Origin: Mycteria americana
Lineage: Eukaryota; Chordata; Aves; Ciconiiformes; Ciconiidae
Assembly (NCBI RefSeq): GCF_035582795.1
Contig: NC_134366.1
Span: 173,480,362-173,544,361, forward strand
Length of the DNA stretch: 64,000 nt
Reading direction: 5' to 3'
Shown here: one piece after another, positions 21,101 to 34,984 of the stretch
Position numbering within the stretch: the first letter of the stretch is position 1
Layout: every line of letters begins with the position of its first letter
Notes under the pieces: generated by a model
What the model was told of the DNA's origin: nothing
The model's database searches: none
Seen by the model: only the letters and a program-made list of their open reading frames with translations
Made by a program: the position numbers and the translations under genes

Positions 21101-23036
21101 CTTCTGTGGAGGTGGTGGGGGAGACAGAAGAGGCGAGGAGGGACGGGGGTTTTCCTTCTGGACCTGCTGGGGAATGACTTGCTGATTAAGGCATAGTGAT
21201 AAGCATTTTCATTGTATTTCTAATTAAAGTAAGGCGCGTGGGTAGAGGAGGAGGAGAGAGGGGAGCCGGAAGCAAAGCAGGGAGGGAGATGCAGAGTTCT
21301 GGGAGCTGACGGGGAGAGCATTTTGAGGCAGACAGACAATTTCCGGGCTCAGAGAGACAGACGGGCATAGAAGGACAGGAGCCATGGACTGGGGCAGGCC
21401 AGGGAGGTGGCTGTCGTTGCCACAGCAGCTTTATCCCACAGCTTCACAAAGAGGCAACCAGAGTCCTGTTGAAATTAGCTGCCTGGCCTCAGGGGAGCTG
21501 GCAATGGGATGGATGGAGGAGACTGCGGGGCACATGGTGCTCTGGGTGGCCACAGGAGGTCCAAGACAAGAGAGGGGCAAGAAGAGGCAAGGGAGGTGGG
21601 AAGTGAGTATAGGGGAAGAAGAAAAAGGGTGAGCAGTGAGCAGGGGTAGTTTCCTCCAAAACAGCTGAGCAGGAGCAAGGAAGGGAGAGAAAACAGCAAA
21701 AGCCACATCTCATAGCTCAGCAGGGATCGTGTCAATGTGAGTTGTCTCCCTAGAGCTTCCTGAACAGTTTTAAGGCACAGTAGATTAGAATCAGACCCAA
21801 AAAAATGAGGAGAGAGAAAGAGAAAAGCCAACAGATTAATTACAGGCAGACAAAAGGAGCGTGTGGCAGCAAGCAGCAGCAAAAAACCCGGCTGCAGGAG
21901 CGGGGACCAGATGAAACGGACACTGAGTCATAGCCAGCACTGGCACCTTCCCCAGTGCTGTCGCAACAGTGCTTTGCTGAGGACAGGATTCACCCAGAGC
22001 CCACTGGCATTCACCTCTTGCAGCCATTCAGGCTGCAGGCTTTCGCTGCACCTCGCCTTAGAGTAACCTTGATGGGGTTTAGGGTTGGGGTTTTTTTTGG
22101 TTCTCTTTGTTACCTCATCTGGATTAGTGTTTTGCCCAGATCTATCTTATGGCGAGAAATGCCACTTCTTGGAGATGAGCTTGAACTGTGAGCCAGATGA
22201 ACCTGGTGGGTGAGTGAGAAAAGAGGGGTTCCAGGGTTTGGGAAAGTTTATGGTGCAGCTGAATTATGCTGTCTTTTAGTGGCTTATGCTCAGAAGAGCT
22301 CTGCTAGATGTTGTATTACCCTACTGTGATGCCAGGGTCCCTCCCCAATTATGCATTGAGATGTGCATTGCGTTCCTTCTCTGAATCACTGTCTGGAGGA
22401 CCCTGTCTTTCACCAAGGACACTATGAAGTGCCTAAAGTTAGAAGCCTGAAGGCCGCTGTGCCATTAATCCCATACTCTTGCAGGAACTAATTTTTTCTA
22501 CTGGTGAACAAGGGATTTTCTGTGTTATCCTACATCTGCTGTACTAGAATTTTCCATTTCACTTCCAGAATTGCTTCCTCCTTCTACAAGAAAAAAGAAA
22601 AGGAAAAAAAAAAAAGAAACCACAATCCCTCCCCTCTGCCTCCATGCCCTTTCAATGCCTATCGATTCTCCTATAGGTTACCAGACAAAGCTGGCCGGTC
22701 ATTTTTTTGGTAGCAAAACCCTCAAGAAGGGAATAAAATTAAGAGAAACCAAGGTGTTGGGCTTTTTAATTTAAAAAAAAAAAAAAGAAAAAAAGAATAA
22801 CATATTTAATTTACACCATACGTCTCTATTCATCCATCTCCAGCACCGGAACACTCTGTTGCATTGAAGCTGGCACTCACAACGCAGAGTTTCACATTCA
22901 AAACACGGTTCGCGTCAGTGGCTGCATTGTTCCTGGCCACCCATTGTCCTCCACGGCTGGGGCCCACACGTCACTTGCTGGGAGGGTGGGGAAGCAAAAG
23001 GGAAACTGAGGGCAGCCCGCTATCAATATTAACAAT

Positions 23037-23061
23037 AATCATAATAATAATTATTATGATT
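23037..23061. repeat. AT-rich inverted repeat (11-bp arms, 3-bp loop)
   Basis: The arms AATCATAATAA and TTATTATGATT are exact reverse complements around TAA. The arms contain repeated ATAAT/ATTAT cores. It lies inside the candidate enhancer block about 4.9 kb upstream of the ARC start. Confidence 0.85.
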
Positions 23062-26000
23062 AGTGCCACTCCTTCTGGTGCAGAGCAGCCTGCAAGTTCT
23101 CTCCTTTTTTCTTTTCATCTGAACAGACCTACTTTGTGGAGAAGATAGAGTGCTTTGTTTTCAGACTAAAAATACCTTCTGTATTTTATAGGATTTTTCC
23201 TCCCCTTATTTAATGGGATGTTTGTTATTTTCGTTTCCTCACTGGGCAGAGGAAACGTTAATGAGTGCCTCCTTGTGCTGCGTTTGCCTCCTCAAGCCTG
23301 CCTGAGGCTAAATCAAGAAAGCCAAAGTAGGTGTCAGTATTTTTCACAGCAAGAACCTGAACTCTGGTGTTGGCTCTTATGACCCTCATGAGGTCAACAC
23401 AAATAGAAAAACATCTTCAAATGAACTTCATTTTCCTCCCATGCACATCACTGGCGAGCTGGTAGAGTACATTTGTTGCTGGCAAAACAAGCTAGCCCCA
23501 TGTCGAAGGGCCTGATCCGTACCTAGTTTATGAAACTTCATCTGCCTTTATGCCACATGGCTGAGAGCTGAATCTGGCCCACGTTTGGCCGCACGCTTGA
23601 CTCTTCCCCCACCTGCCCCCCCTTTAGGGTGCCCCTCTAAGTGTTCTAGTAAAAGTTTCTGAATTTAGTGCTTTTTTACTCCTCCTCAGCAGTAAACACT
23701 GAAAATCACAGGTCTGCTAAATAAGGAAAAGCGGTGGGGTGGCTGTGAAGCTCATAGCCCTGGTTCATCTCCCTGCGCGTCTGGGCTGATGGAGTCCCAC
23801 CAGTCCAGGAGAGCTGTGCTCCTCACCATCTGCCAAGATGATATGCCCATGCCACTCTAAGGACTATCTGCGGTCCATGGAGCCAGTCCCACCCGCCCCT
23901 GCAGCCCTGCCTCTGCTTTACCATTTCTATCTGGGTTTAACGTTAACACCCCCGTGGCACGGGGAGATGAGGTCCAGGGGTGATGGTAGAGGAGAACTGG
24001 GAGATCTCAGTCACACATGGAAAATGGGACGTTGCTCTTTTTGGTGGCAGACTGCCGTGCTGACAAACCATTCTGTTGGTCATGTGGTGAGCACGGGAAA
24101 GTTGGGCAGCCATGTGTCTTTGGCAGTACCAGCCACTCACACGGAGAGGAGCAAGTGGCTCAGACTGCCCCACAGCTTACGTGCTCCTGCTTCTCAGAGA
24201 CATCATGCTGTTCCCAGGGGTCAGACTGTGTTAAGCCCCTCCTTCACTTTCTCATCACCTACACGGATTTTTTCTCCTGGCCTAGGGGATGTGGGAAGGG
24301 CATTAGGGGTGGGGGGAGCCTGGTTTTCTATCAGTGAAGCTGGACTGGCTCATGGGAAGATTTCCAAGCTGCAGACTCCCTGCTGCAAGCCTGTGGCAAG
24401 CTTGACTTCACCTGCTTCTGGCCTCTCTCCTCCACACAAACCCAACACTCAGCCACTGTGCCCTCCTGGGTGGCTTTCAGAGGAGGAGAGGCTATACATA
24501 TTGCCTTGCTGTGGTTGTCCAGTCCCATGGAGAATCCACCACAGCCCTTTTTCCCCATTATATGACACAGTCCTACCCCTCCTGTGAGTGGCAACAGCTC
24601 TGTTCCTTTGAAGGGAAATGTCAGAGGAAGCAAAGCTCAGACAAAGCAGGCCCAGATTTGGAGGGGATGAAGAAGCCTCTTTGCACACGATATTGTAGGT
24701 ATCCTCCAAGATGTGCAACAGCAACAAAAGCCATGTTTGTTTGGATACCTCCATGCAAACCTCATTCTCAAATTCCCTATTAACTTCCTTTTGGCTGATG
24801 TCCCTAACCTGGGTTACAGAACTCCAGATTCATAATGGGGACATGCTAAGCAGGATTTTTTTTCTGTATTCAGGTCCAGATCCCTTCACCTGCAAATGTG
24901 TATCGTCTAGTCTTTTGTTCATCCAAAAATACTCTTCTGTGCCTGAACCATGGATCAGTTATTGCCTTGCTGAATAGATGGGTAGTTTTTCTCTCTTCAG
25001 GCACACATAAACCCCACCTAAATGCTTTATTTGCCCTCATTCAGACTGAAATCCCAAAGCATTTTCAAACCTGCCTACCCCAGCCTGGCTACGATTTGGC
25101 CACATAGGTGTCTTTGGACAATACCCCAGGCAGGTTCGAAGCCATGCTCTCCCTAATTTGGCACTAGGGTTTCAACCCAGGTCTCCTCAGTGCTGGGACA
25201 TTCCTAAAGGAAAAGAAAACACTAAATGCATTACTTCAACTCATTTTGTGGGCATTGTTTACTTGTTTCTTGTAATGCTTGGACAGTGATTTCCTCCCTC
25301 ACGGACTATGAACATCCTCCTTCGATGGTGGGGTACAGGATGCTCTGCCTCTCTCTTAACAGGAATGTGTGTCTAGCTCGTTGCAGTGAGCTCCATTAAG
25401 GCATCACAAAGGGCTTTCCGTGGTCACGGTGGGACATGAGGCTGCTGTTGCCAGCCAAATCCATGTTTCCAGAGCTCTGTATGTTGATGTCTGCCAGTTC
25501 TCAGCTAGCTGCTCTTGCAGCCATCATCACCATGAGGCCATAAACTAGGCCACTGCTCACCTGTTTTTAGCAATTGTATCACTCAGTGGTTACTCGATTT
25601 ACCTTTTTTCAAATTTTTCCTTTTGTTTCTCCTTCTTCTAAGCTATTTCTCCTATTTTCTTCTCCTCCGGGCATTGTTGTTAACAAAGGATTTCCCCCAA
25701 GCATCCTTGCTTTCTGTTGCTAATCTCTCCTAGCCACAGGGAGCCACAGCTTGAGTCAGTGCAGGAGCTGTGTCCCATCAGCTCAAGATAACAACAGAGC
25801 TGCTGCCTCACGTGGTAATGGGGAGCCTGCATCACTAATAACAGAAAGGGTAATGTTAGGTCACCTCTGAAGGGAAGGGAGCCTCATTCAGTGCATCCTC
25901 ATCCCAGTCTAATTCAACCAGCTTTTCCATTTCCATTATTTAAGTCCCTGTAAATGAGAGATGGATAATTAGGGACAGCAGGGAAGCTCAAGGGAAACAG

Positions 26001-27764
26001 AGGAATGTGAGAAGCAAGGGGAAGACTGTACTAATTTCTTCTTTCCAAATATATGAGGCCCCAAACATCACTAAAAGACATATTGGATCAGGGCTAGCAG
26101 TAGCTGGGGAGTGAGCTGCTGTGTAAAGCTCTCTAGGAGCTTTCTCTTCCTCCAGAAAAACTTTAGCAGAGTGCCACAGCTCCCCAGCACACCAGTACCC
26201 CCACACTGAACATAACTGCTCAGTGGTCTCAGGCTGGAGATCACCAGGTCCATGGGAGCAAAGCACTGCAGAGGCTTCACATCTCTGCACTGAGAAAGGC
26301 GTGTATTTGGGAGCATGCAGAAAATAGGGGGGGGTTAGGTGAAGGTGCATGTGTAAGTCCTATTTAGAGCTTGAGACCTGGAAGGTCCATGGGGCAGGGG
26401 CTGCAGGTGCCACATGAGGGACCCAATGAGACAGCATGAGGAGGATAAGGACAGGGAAGGAGGCACCCTTAAAGACAGAGGATTAAGAAGCATACATCTG
26501 GGACAGAAGCGATCCTGACACCAGTCTTTCCCTTGCTAGTGTCTCCCCACATGATCATGGGAATTTACTCAATCTCCCTTCTCCTTGTAGAGGTTGTGTC
26601 TCAGGAGGACTGGTCCCATCTGGATAGAAGACTGCTGAGAAGAGAAGATTTTTCCCCATGGATCTGTTCAACCTCAGCAAGGCCAAACTGGGGGGGAGGG
26701 GGGGGAAGAAAAAAATGAGAAAAAAGATAAATCAGAGGCTGCAACTGTAGCCAGGGTTATTTATGCCTGATTTTAGTGAAAGGTCCCTAAGGACTGAAGA
26801 ATAATTTTTGCATGTCCCTCAGACATGACCTGGGGAGAGATGGTCCTGCTGTAGGGCAGTGGGGATGGGACAGGCAGCGCTGCCCTGTTGCTGGGCTCGT
26901 GATTTCAACCCCGCAGATGCTGGGGAGGCAGTGGCAGCTCCCTCCCAGCACAATAGGATTTAGCTCTCCATGGGTCCTCGCAGGAATGTTGCAACTGAGA
27001 GAGGGAAAGATCTGGGGGGAGATGCGGTGGCATGCAGCCAACTGAGCCAACGCTTCTCTGCCGATCGCCACTGTTTCTTCCCGCTTGACATATAGACTGT
27101 GACCTTGCCGCTGACCTCCTCAAAGAAACCCCAGCCCATGCTGTGGGGGAGGATGCGGTGTCCTGGATTTCCCACCTGACACCCCCATTTTCTGTTTTTC
27201 AGCAGTCGGGGTTTGCTGCGGGGAGGAAGGGGAGGGAAAGGCAGCGGCTCCATATTAATGGGTTCCTTAACGAGAAGCCCGGCAAAGGTTAGTATCCATC
27301 CCCGCGGCTACCTGAAGTGCTCTGAGCCATCCCTGAATGAGACACCGAGGTGGGTGGGTGTGCGTGGGAGAAGGAGTGAGTGGGAGCAGGGCAGACAAAA
27401 GGGATGAGCGGCGTTTGTGCCACAGATTGGATCTGCCGCACGCTCCTGCCTTTCCCTCACCTGCCTACAAACAGGGAAGGGAGACAGCCTGCCGGGTGAG
27501 CTTTGCAAGGGGTGAAAATGGGCCAGGGCAGCACCCCTGAACCATTGCTAAAATAGGGATACTGTGGGCATGGCTCCCCAAATGTGGTGCCTGCCCCGGG
27601 GATGCTTACAGCCATCTTTCCCCTTCCCCAGGCTCCGCATCAGGGAGGAGGAGAGGGTGCCTGCGGTGCTGATTTGCTCAGAGCCTGGAAGGCTCTCTGA
27701 AGTGATGTTAGTGCTTTGGGAGTTTGTGAAGGAGGGGAAAATCCTGAGATCTGGAGTTTTATGA

Positions 27765-27778
27765 CCCCCCCCCCCCCC
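27765..27778. repeat. C14 homopolymer
   Basis: An uninterrupted run of 14 C. Simple low-complexity sequence and a likely site of length error in assemblies. Confidence 0.95.
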
Positions 27779-30700
27779 GATAAACACATGCAGACCCCTT
27801 CTTCCCACCCACCGCTAGCTCTCCAAAATCTTCCTACTCCCTCCCCAAGTTTTGCATGTGATGGATGTGCACCATTTGTCTGCTATGTCAAGTCTTGTGA
27901 GGGCGACACAATCTCATCAGGGTACCCCCGTGTTTCTGCCAGAAGTCGTGCAGGAAGCTGACTGAACACCAACCTCCACCTAAAGCTTTAGTTTCAGACA
28001 CAGGGGGTCTTAAAAGCATGTTTATCACTTACATTATTAACAAGGAGGCTGTCATTGTCCAGAATAGTCATGGGGTAGGGTGCCTTTCCGGGAAGTTGCA
28101 GAAAACCACATTCACAACATCTTTCTTTTACCTAGGACATGAATTGTGATTTCTTCACATCTAAAGAGTTCCAACCTCCACATAGCTAACTAGCTCAGAG
28201 TCTTCTGCAAGAGCTTTACCATTTTGGATAACTGATCAAACATTCATCAGGCCAGACCAAGGTATAGCTCAGAATATATACCTCAGGCCATGCATCCCAT
28301 ATCTCACAGGAAAGCTAACACCATCTCCCTGCTTCAGTCACACACAAAGCACAGGGATCCCACAAGGAGTGACCGAGCCTTCTCCCGACCCAGAAGTGCC
28401 TCCTCAGGTGTTCACCCAGGACACAAGGGTCCAGGCCAAGAAGAGATCTGAATTCACATCATGCAGGCTGGCCACCCCTGTTCACCCACCCTGAGAGTAC
28501 ATTATTTCTTTGCTCAGCCCCATAAACAGAGGGTTTCGCCATCAGGCTCTGTTAGGTCTGGATGAATTTGCATTGTGGCCTGGTAGAGTGCAGAGGAGAC
28601 CACAGAGTCTCAAAAGGCAATTATCCAAGAGCTGCCAGGTAGGGTCCTGCTCAATCTCTGAAAAGACACCTTCCTCCCCTTAATTTGGGGACTGAACGAC
28701 CAGCACAGAACTTTTTCCTTCTTCCTTCCTCATCTCCTCTCTCCAAATATTTGTGCAGATTGCCTGTGGCATTTAGAATAGCTAAAATTATCTCAATTAA
28801 ATATCTCCACTGTTTTCCTTTGTTCTCTTTTTCTTTCTGGCTCTTTCCTTCCAAGCAGCTGGAACACGTTCTTTAGACAGTCTTTAAAAACAAAAGAAAA
28901 AAAACCCTACCTCAAACACCCAACAGCTAAGACTCATGTCGCTTCAGTTAGGCTTCATTTAGAAACATGAATGAAATAGATGATGTGAAAAATATGGAAA
29001 GACCCGTTGCCCCAGTCTTCATCCATAGGAAACAGGAGAGTAGTCTTACTCACCTAGTCCACCAAAGTCATCCCTTTGTGGATTACAGGTCTACCGGAGC
29101 TGTGGGAAAAAGGGCTAAAGGGTTATGCATTGTTTTTTGGGGTACGCTTGAGGTAGGGACATGACAGTGCTGCTGTGCTCTGGGATGTTCCCCCTGCCTG
29201 TCCACGTGTTCATCATAACAATATCTGGCCCTTTTTATTGACCCTTCAGCTTTGCAAATTCCCTGCCAATCTGTTCTGGGAGAGAAAATTCCTTCCCAGC
29301 ATCAAATTTGGCAGCTGCCTCATCCCTGTGCCTGACAGCATGAATCACCAGAGTTAAGTAACAAACCCATTTATACATCAAGATACCATCACTGTCCAAG
29401 CAATCATTCTTACACTTTTCAATGTGAAGCTGATTACTGAGGATTCTGCCTATACTCATCTTATTCCCACTCCTTTGTTCCCTAATTTTCCTCCCAATAA
29501 CTTCTGGATGTTTTGCAAAACAGAGAAAAACTTCAGAAGGGGGCTGGAATGCTAGGCAGAGTCAGAAAATATTTTCCAACCCCTAAGAAGGGTTGTTTAC
29601 TAGTAATTTTATGAGTTTCTGGGAAACCTCTCAGGGTATCTCACCAAACCCTGTTTGGCAAGAACAAGTGGATTGCTAATGAGGTAGCATGCCACCTGGT
29701 TTGTGTATTATTGCCTTACAAATATACCTACATACCCACACACACTGTAATGCACTTGTTATTTTTACAAGGGTTTTTCTTGGTGCTATTTTTCTGCCTT
29801 TTTAGTACCCATTTTATTGCTCTGGTCTATTGACAGTTATTAAAAAAGTGATTCCCGAATGCATTTGGTTTATCCTTCTGAAAATGAAGTTTTGATGGGT
29901 TGAAATGGCAGTGGGCGATCCATCTTGAAAGAAAGATCTGGGGAAAGCATAGTGCATTGTGAGTTTGTGGAGGCAGAGCGGGATCTGCAAATATTATTAA
30001 GCCTAGGAAAAGCAACAGGACTTGTACTCTGAGCATAACTGCAGGATTGCAATATTCAGTAATCGACACAAAACAAAATTGGGCTAAGTCTCTCTTGTGT
30101 GCTTAGCTCCAAGACAAAACTCTCAGACTAGGTGTTCTCCTGCTGTCTGGTCAGCCTGGGTCCGTGCAGGACACAACCAAGGAGATGGCCATTGCCCTCT
30201 CTTTTCTGCACAGTAGCTGAGGTACCCACATAAAGCTTAGAAAGTTCTGCCTCAAATACCTTCCTTTGCCTGATTGGAAACAAGAATCTGATGAACACGG
30301 ACCTCTGCTTTTCCAGATTGCTCCCTCCCCCGAGTGAAATACATCCAAAATCTCTCAAGTCTCTTTTTGTATAACAGTGACCAGAGCAAACACTAAAACT
30401 TAGTTTTCCCAGCAAAGAGTGATTCAGACTTGGGGAGAACTTAAATACCAGGTCTGGGGTTTGTTCTTGCTATGTCTCCCTGCCAGTGAGTATGTGCGTA
30501 TTTCACTACAGGGCAGACTGCAAATATCCACCCGGCTCCAGATAATTTCTCTTAGGCGGCAGCAGGACCACAGCCTGCATCCCTCCATCCAAGCACGGGG
30601 ATACTGCACATAGGGACAGCAGTGCTGTTATTCATAGCCTGGATTCCTAAAAGCCAAACCTTAAATGAAAATTTTAAAGAACTCCTAGTGACACCTCCCC

Positions 30701-32189
30701 TCCCCCTGAAGAATGGACTAAATCTCAGCATCTTTTAGACATCAGATTTAAGGAGGAAGAAAGAAAGGGCTATGTGACAGGCATAGTTTGGCAGCTGGGT
30801 TTCATTAACTCTGTTTTTCAAAGATGCATTTATCTCTCCAGAATAACAATTGAGTTATCTCAGGCCCCATATTCCATCCTTTTTAGTACGTCCCCTCACA
30901 GCTATTGCTGTAGGTAGCAAGAACCCACAGTCCCCTTTGTGCCATTATCTCATTCTTTCCCTAACATATTAAACTGCCATCAAAGATGAGGTTTGCAAAC
31001 ATAGTTTGTTGCCTACTGGAGCCTTAAGTTTCAGAGCTATTGCTGCTGCTGTTGCATATTTTGTAGACTTTTTTTTCCAGCAGTCCATTTTTGCTAATGG
31101 GCTCACTTGGGGGTCTGTTGAACTGCAGGGAAAATGGAGACAAGCAACCTTCCTGCTGGGAGACCTTTGCAAACCTCAAGGAACCTTTTTCAGAAACAGG
31201 AGTTCCATGTTCTTAATGAGATCGTTTTCAGAAAAGTCTGGAAAAAGAGAAAAAAGAGAAAATAGCGACAGCAAAATAGAGATAATCACTAAAAATGCTT
31301 TTCAAGCAAACCAGAAGCCCACTCAGTGTAATGAGACAGAAAAATTTCAAGAAACCTAAAGGAGGAACATGTGCTTTATTTGACACATCAGAGCCAAGTC
31401 AGTATGTGAAAAGCAATAGCATCTCGACCCTGCAGTTGTCTGTCATTCCCCTGGTGCAGATAGCTGGATTAAGAGCGGAGAAATAGGACAAAATCCCATC
31501 AGTGGCATAGTTTGGTGTCAGGAAGTCCGCAATGAAAACAATGACAAATCTGGTGTGCTGAGTTGGGTAGAAAAGGTCACCTCTCTGCACCTATATCTGG
31601 TTGATGCATTCACCCCCATTAAAAAAAAGAGTGCACTCAGCAAGGGGTGATGAACCCACTCTGGCTCACAAAAGCCAGCTTCGTGCCTCTTGACATGGCC
31701 AGGCACGTCAGCTGTTGGGATAAGCATTCAGTGGTAGCTTTCTGCATGGATGTAATGTGATAATTTTTGAAAGCTGCAGCTGGCTGATGCCAGATGGATA
31801 TTTTAAAAACCACAGGCAGATCAGCCTTGAGTGATAGGAAAACTGGAAGAATGGGAGGAGGGAAGGTGGGGACAGAGGGATCTCCTGTCATCTGTTTGAC
31901 ATGACCAAAGCCTCAAACACCTGTGTGGGAGTGGTAGATCAAACAGTTGGTTGATGGCATGAAATGACACCTCCAGCACATCTCTGCCCATCATGCCAAC
32001 GTGGTTTAACAGGCTGACACTTTCCTGATGTCTCAAGAAGCCACAGCATGAGTACAGGGAGGTGCCAGAGAAGATGTACAAAAGAACATCTAGCTAAAAA
32101 CCCAATCTGCAACATTTTCCATGAGTTAATGCCTACAGAATAGTACCATAATAGAAAAAAGAAGGTAGTGTTATATCACCAGATACTCT

Positions 32190-32640
32190 CCTAATCTCCA
32201 GAGATTTGTGGCTCAGGCACGGCATGAACCAAAGCAGGTAGTTTCATATTTGCACGCTCTTCATGGAGTTTTTTCTTTCCATTAATCTGCTCAGTCACCT
32301 TTTGAATGTTTGTAGGCTTCGGGGATCTGTAATATCCTACAGCAGGGAGTTGCACAGATAACCAGATATTGTGTGAAGAAATGCCTCCTTTTCCTTTGTT
32401 CTGAGCTTGGCACTTGCTCGTTTCAACTGTTAACCCTTCATCAGAAGACACAATAACCCATCAACCCCTAATTACTTCTCTCTACGTCCTATAATATCTT
32501 TCCTTTTGCCCTTTCTTTTTCCAGACTGAATAAACAAGGTTTACACAGCCATTCCCTGTGTGGAAGTGACTTTATCACCCCTTTCCACTGGTTAGGTTTT
32601 TTTCACATCCTTCCTGGGATCGGGACACCAAAAGAAAACA
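32190..32640 (-). mobile_element. Ancient CR1/L3-type LINE fragment
   Basis: The plus strand resembles the antisense of old sauropsid CR1 3' regions. A segment like GTTGCACAGATAACCAGATA then TTGTGTGAAGAAATGCCTCC, followed by CTTTTCCTTTGTTCTGAGC and CTTTTTCCAGACTGAATAAAC, follows the order of the conserved CR1 C-terminal region. Divergence is high and no frame survives. The ends are approximate. Confidence 0.6.
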
Positions 32641-32689
32641 GACAGTATTCAAGATGTGAATGAAACAGGAGTTTTTGCAGGGGGAATGA

Positions 32690-34195
32690 GGACAGGTGAG
32701 AGAGGACAACAGGGAACTTTGAGTATGGGGAGCCCACACCCTACAGACCCCCTGGTGCAAAGGACGCACAAGTGACCTGAGGAAACCACCAAAAGGAAAT
32801 CAAAGGTGAAGTACAAGGCTATGTATTAGAAAGTTTCTGGCACAGGGGGACAAAGTGGGGACAGAGATGGAAACAGGGACAGTCTCACTGAGGGAAATAA
32901 GTGTCACGGGGACAGGGTATTTTTCCAGCAGGCGATCACAATGGCTATGTGTCTCTCTTTCATGACAGTGGATAGGCTGTCAAAGCAGTTTTCCCAAATC
33001 TCTGCATTTGCATAGTGCAACACTGAGCTGGACATGTGTGTGGTAGGGAGAGGTGTCCATAGCTCTGGTTCAAAAAAGCAGCATCTGCTAAAAGCCGTCA
33101 TTTTGACCTGCCCACAGGGCAGCTAGAGCAGTCATCCCAACTTCACTCCTCCTTTCACTTCATTCATTCCCCTTAGCAGAGCTGCCTATGGAGCTCCAGC
33201 CCCTAGGTCTGAAATGAGCCAGAACGACAGGTTTAATTTCTTTCTCTTTGATGAAGGAAAGTCTAAGCTTCCAACTTCTTCCATCTGACCTGTTAAATTG
33301 GCAACACAAGTCTTCCTTCCGACAACTTTGCTCAAAGACTTTTAGTTGTAATATTTTACCATCTGAATAAGCCAACTTCCCAGCAAGTCAGCTTGTCAAG
33401 TTTCTAATTTAACTGCAATGTAGCACTTCCTTCAAGGCTGGTTCTTTATCAGATCCTTCACTTCATCGTTTCCACCAGCACTGCTAGCATTTGCAAAGTG
33501 GTAGCGTAGCTCATCTTTCAGTAGGAATTTTGTACCCAGCTGAAGCTTGAGTATTTCCAGCAAGGCAGAGTGGGTTGTCAAATACCGTTCTCATGTTGGG
33601 ATCATTTCTTCCTGTCTGAGGAAAGCTGGTGAGAAACAGAAATGCTTTGGTTTCTGCAGTCACTTTCCTTGACAAGGAGAAAGCTGGTGAAGCAAAAATG
33701 GGGCAGCTGGAAGGGCAGAGCTAAGTCATGGATGAGTCAGGCTTCCACACAAGCTGACCATGCAGGTCTTCCTTTCCTAGGGAGAAACCTGCAGATGACT
33801 CCTTGTCACCCATTCACTTACAGCCAACAGGGCATGGATGATGTAGGCTCTATGGAGTGACAGCTTAGTCCAGCCTCTGAGAAAATCTGCTTGGAGGGGT
33901 GCTACCATTGGAAATGTAGCTGTAAGAAGTATTCCTATCTAGTGCATTTATCCACCAGAGCCATTCTTATTCAACGATCTTTAATAATTGTTCACCTTAG
34001 TCTCTGATAGTTGATGTTTGGACCAGGTGTTTAAACATAGGCTTAAGCATTGTTGATAGATCCAGAGACAGATGCTGAACAACCAGGTGGAGATGTTCCT
34101 TCCAGCTTCTTGAATATGGCTCAAGGGGAATGGACTGCAGCCACACTCACGTGATCTCCTGTGGAGCATCTCCCATGGAGCATCTTCCTGTGCCA
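32690..34195. other. Intergenic DNA, no gene recognised
   Basis: I see no coding exon, RNA gene or clear transposon here. Part of it (about 33860-34195) may be older repeat sequence upstream of the CR1 end at 34200, but I cannot align it to a family. Confidence 0.35.
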
Positions 34196-34199
34196 TTTT

Positions 34200-34266
34200 T
34201 CAGAGACAGAGAACTGGACAAGATGGACCATTAATCTGACCTAGGAGGGCACATTTTATGTTCCTA
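34200..34266 (+). mobile_element. Ancient CR1 3'-end fragment
   Basis: The phrase AACTGGACAAGATGGACCAT followed by TAATCTGACCTAGGAGGGCA and TTTTATGTTC matches the 3' terminal region of old sauropsid CR1 elements (the typical pattern is TGGACTAGATGGACC.TTGGTCTGACCCAGTA..GC..TTCTTATGTTC). Only the last ~65 bp are clear. Confidence 0.55.
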
Positions 34267-34845
34267 GGTGCCTGGTGCTTTTTAAGAGGTCCAGGAGCAT
34301 TCAAGCCATCGTCAAAAGGCTGAAAGATCTGAGATGGGTCATGAAGAAAGCCTACAGTCCTCTGGAGTAGGAGCTGTGGGACAGCTGGGGTAGCCTAAGG
34401 TATCACAAATAGTACTCAGTGTGTACATTTAGGCAACCTGAATGGAGTTCCTGTGGTGGGATTTTATTTGAGATGAAAGGCATGGTTCAATTGCCTGCAG
34501 GACAATAGGCAGGTCAAACTCCACCCAAACCCCAAAGGCTTTAGGGCTTTTCCAACTCTAGGTGTCACTAGTCCCTGGATGTTTTATTTGTAGGGGCACT
34601 GCGTCTGCATAGCAGACTAAGAAGGGAGGCTGGGACAGTAGTGAACTCAGGGGAAACAACTACAATGTCAAGAAAAAAATCACAAGAGAGTGTCTCTGCT
34701 GTATTCTCCCAGCTCCTAGCTGAAGAAAGGTTTTAGGGCAACCTGTGTGTAACACTTTCTAATGAAACTCACTTTCTGCATTTCTCTCATTGCTTCTGAA
34801 ACTCTTTGTGATTCAGCCATGCACAACGTCCCATGGAGTGCCTGG

Positions 34846-34962
34846 AGAGGAGAAGGCTCAGAACAATCTTATCAATGTATATGAGTATCTGAAGGGAGGA
34901 CGTAAAGAAGATGGAGTGAGGCTTTTCTTGGTGGTGTCCAGTGACAGGACAAGAGTCAAGTG
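34846..34962 (+). mobile_element. CR1 internal fragment
   Basis: This block matches an internal part of the CR1 3' region, from GAGAAGGCTCAGAACAATCT through GGAGGACGTAAAGAAGATGG to CAGTGACAGGACAAGAG. The same region recurs in the CR1 part of the neighbouring composite (35270-35385). It is therefore a separate CR1 piece, truncated at both ends, directly before the composite repeat. Confidence 0.75.
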
Positions 34963-34984
34963 TCCACCAAGCCAGTGTGAACAA

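Larger units (their letters stand above)
21110..32185. other. Long intergenic stretch with candidate regulatory blocks
   Basis: No protein or RNA gene was recognised over 11 kb. Blocks that look like complex, possibly constrained noncoding DNA are 22800-23240 (CRE-like, MEF2-like and homeodomain motifs), 23430-23620, 25780-25960 and 26900-27480 (GC-richer). A-rich tracts lie at about 22600-22620 and 22770-22796, and a C14 run at 27765-27778. The many short open frames run on both strands and show no domain. Confidence 0.35.
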
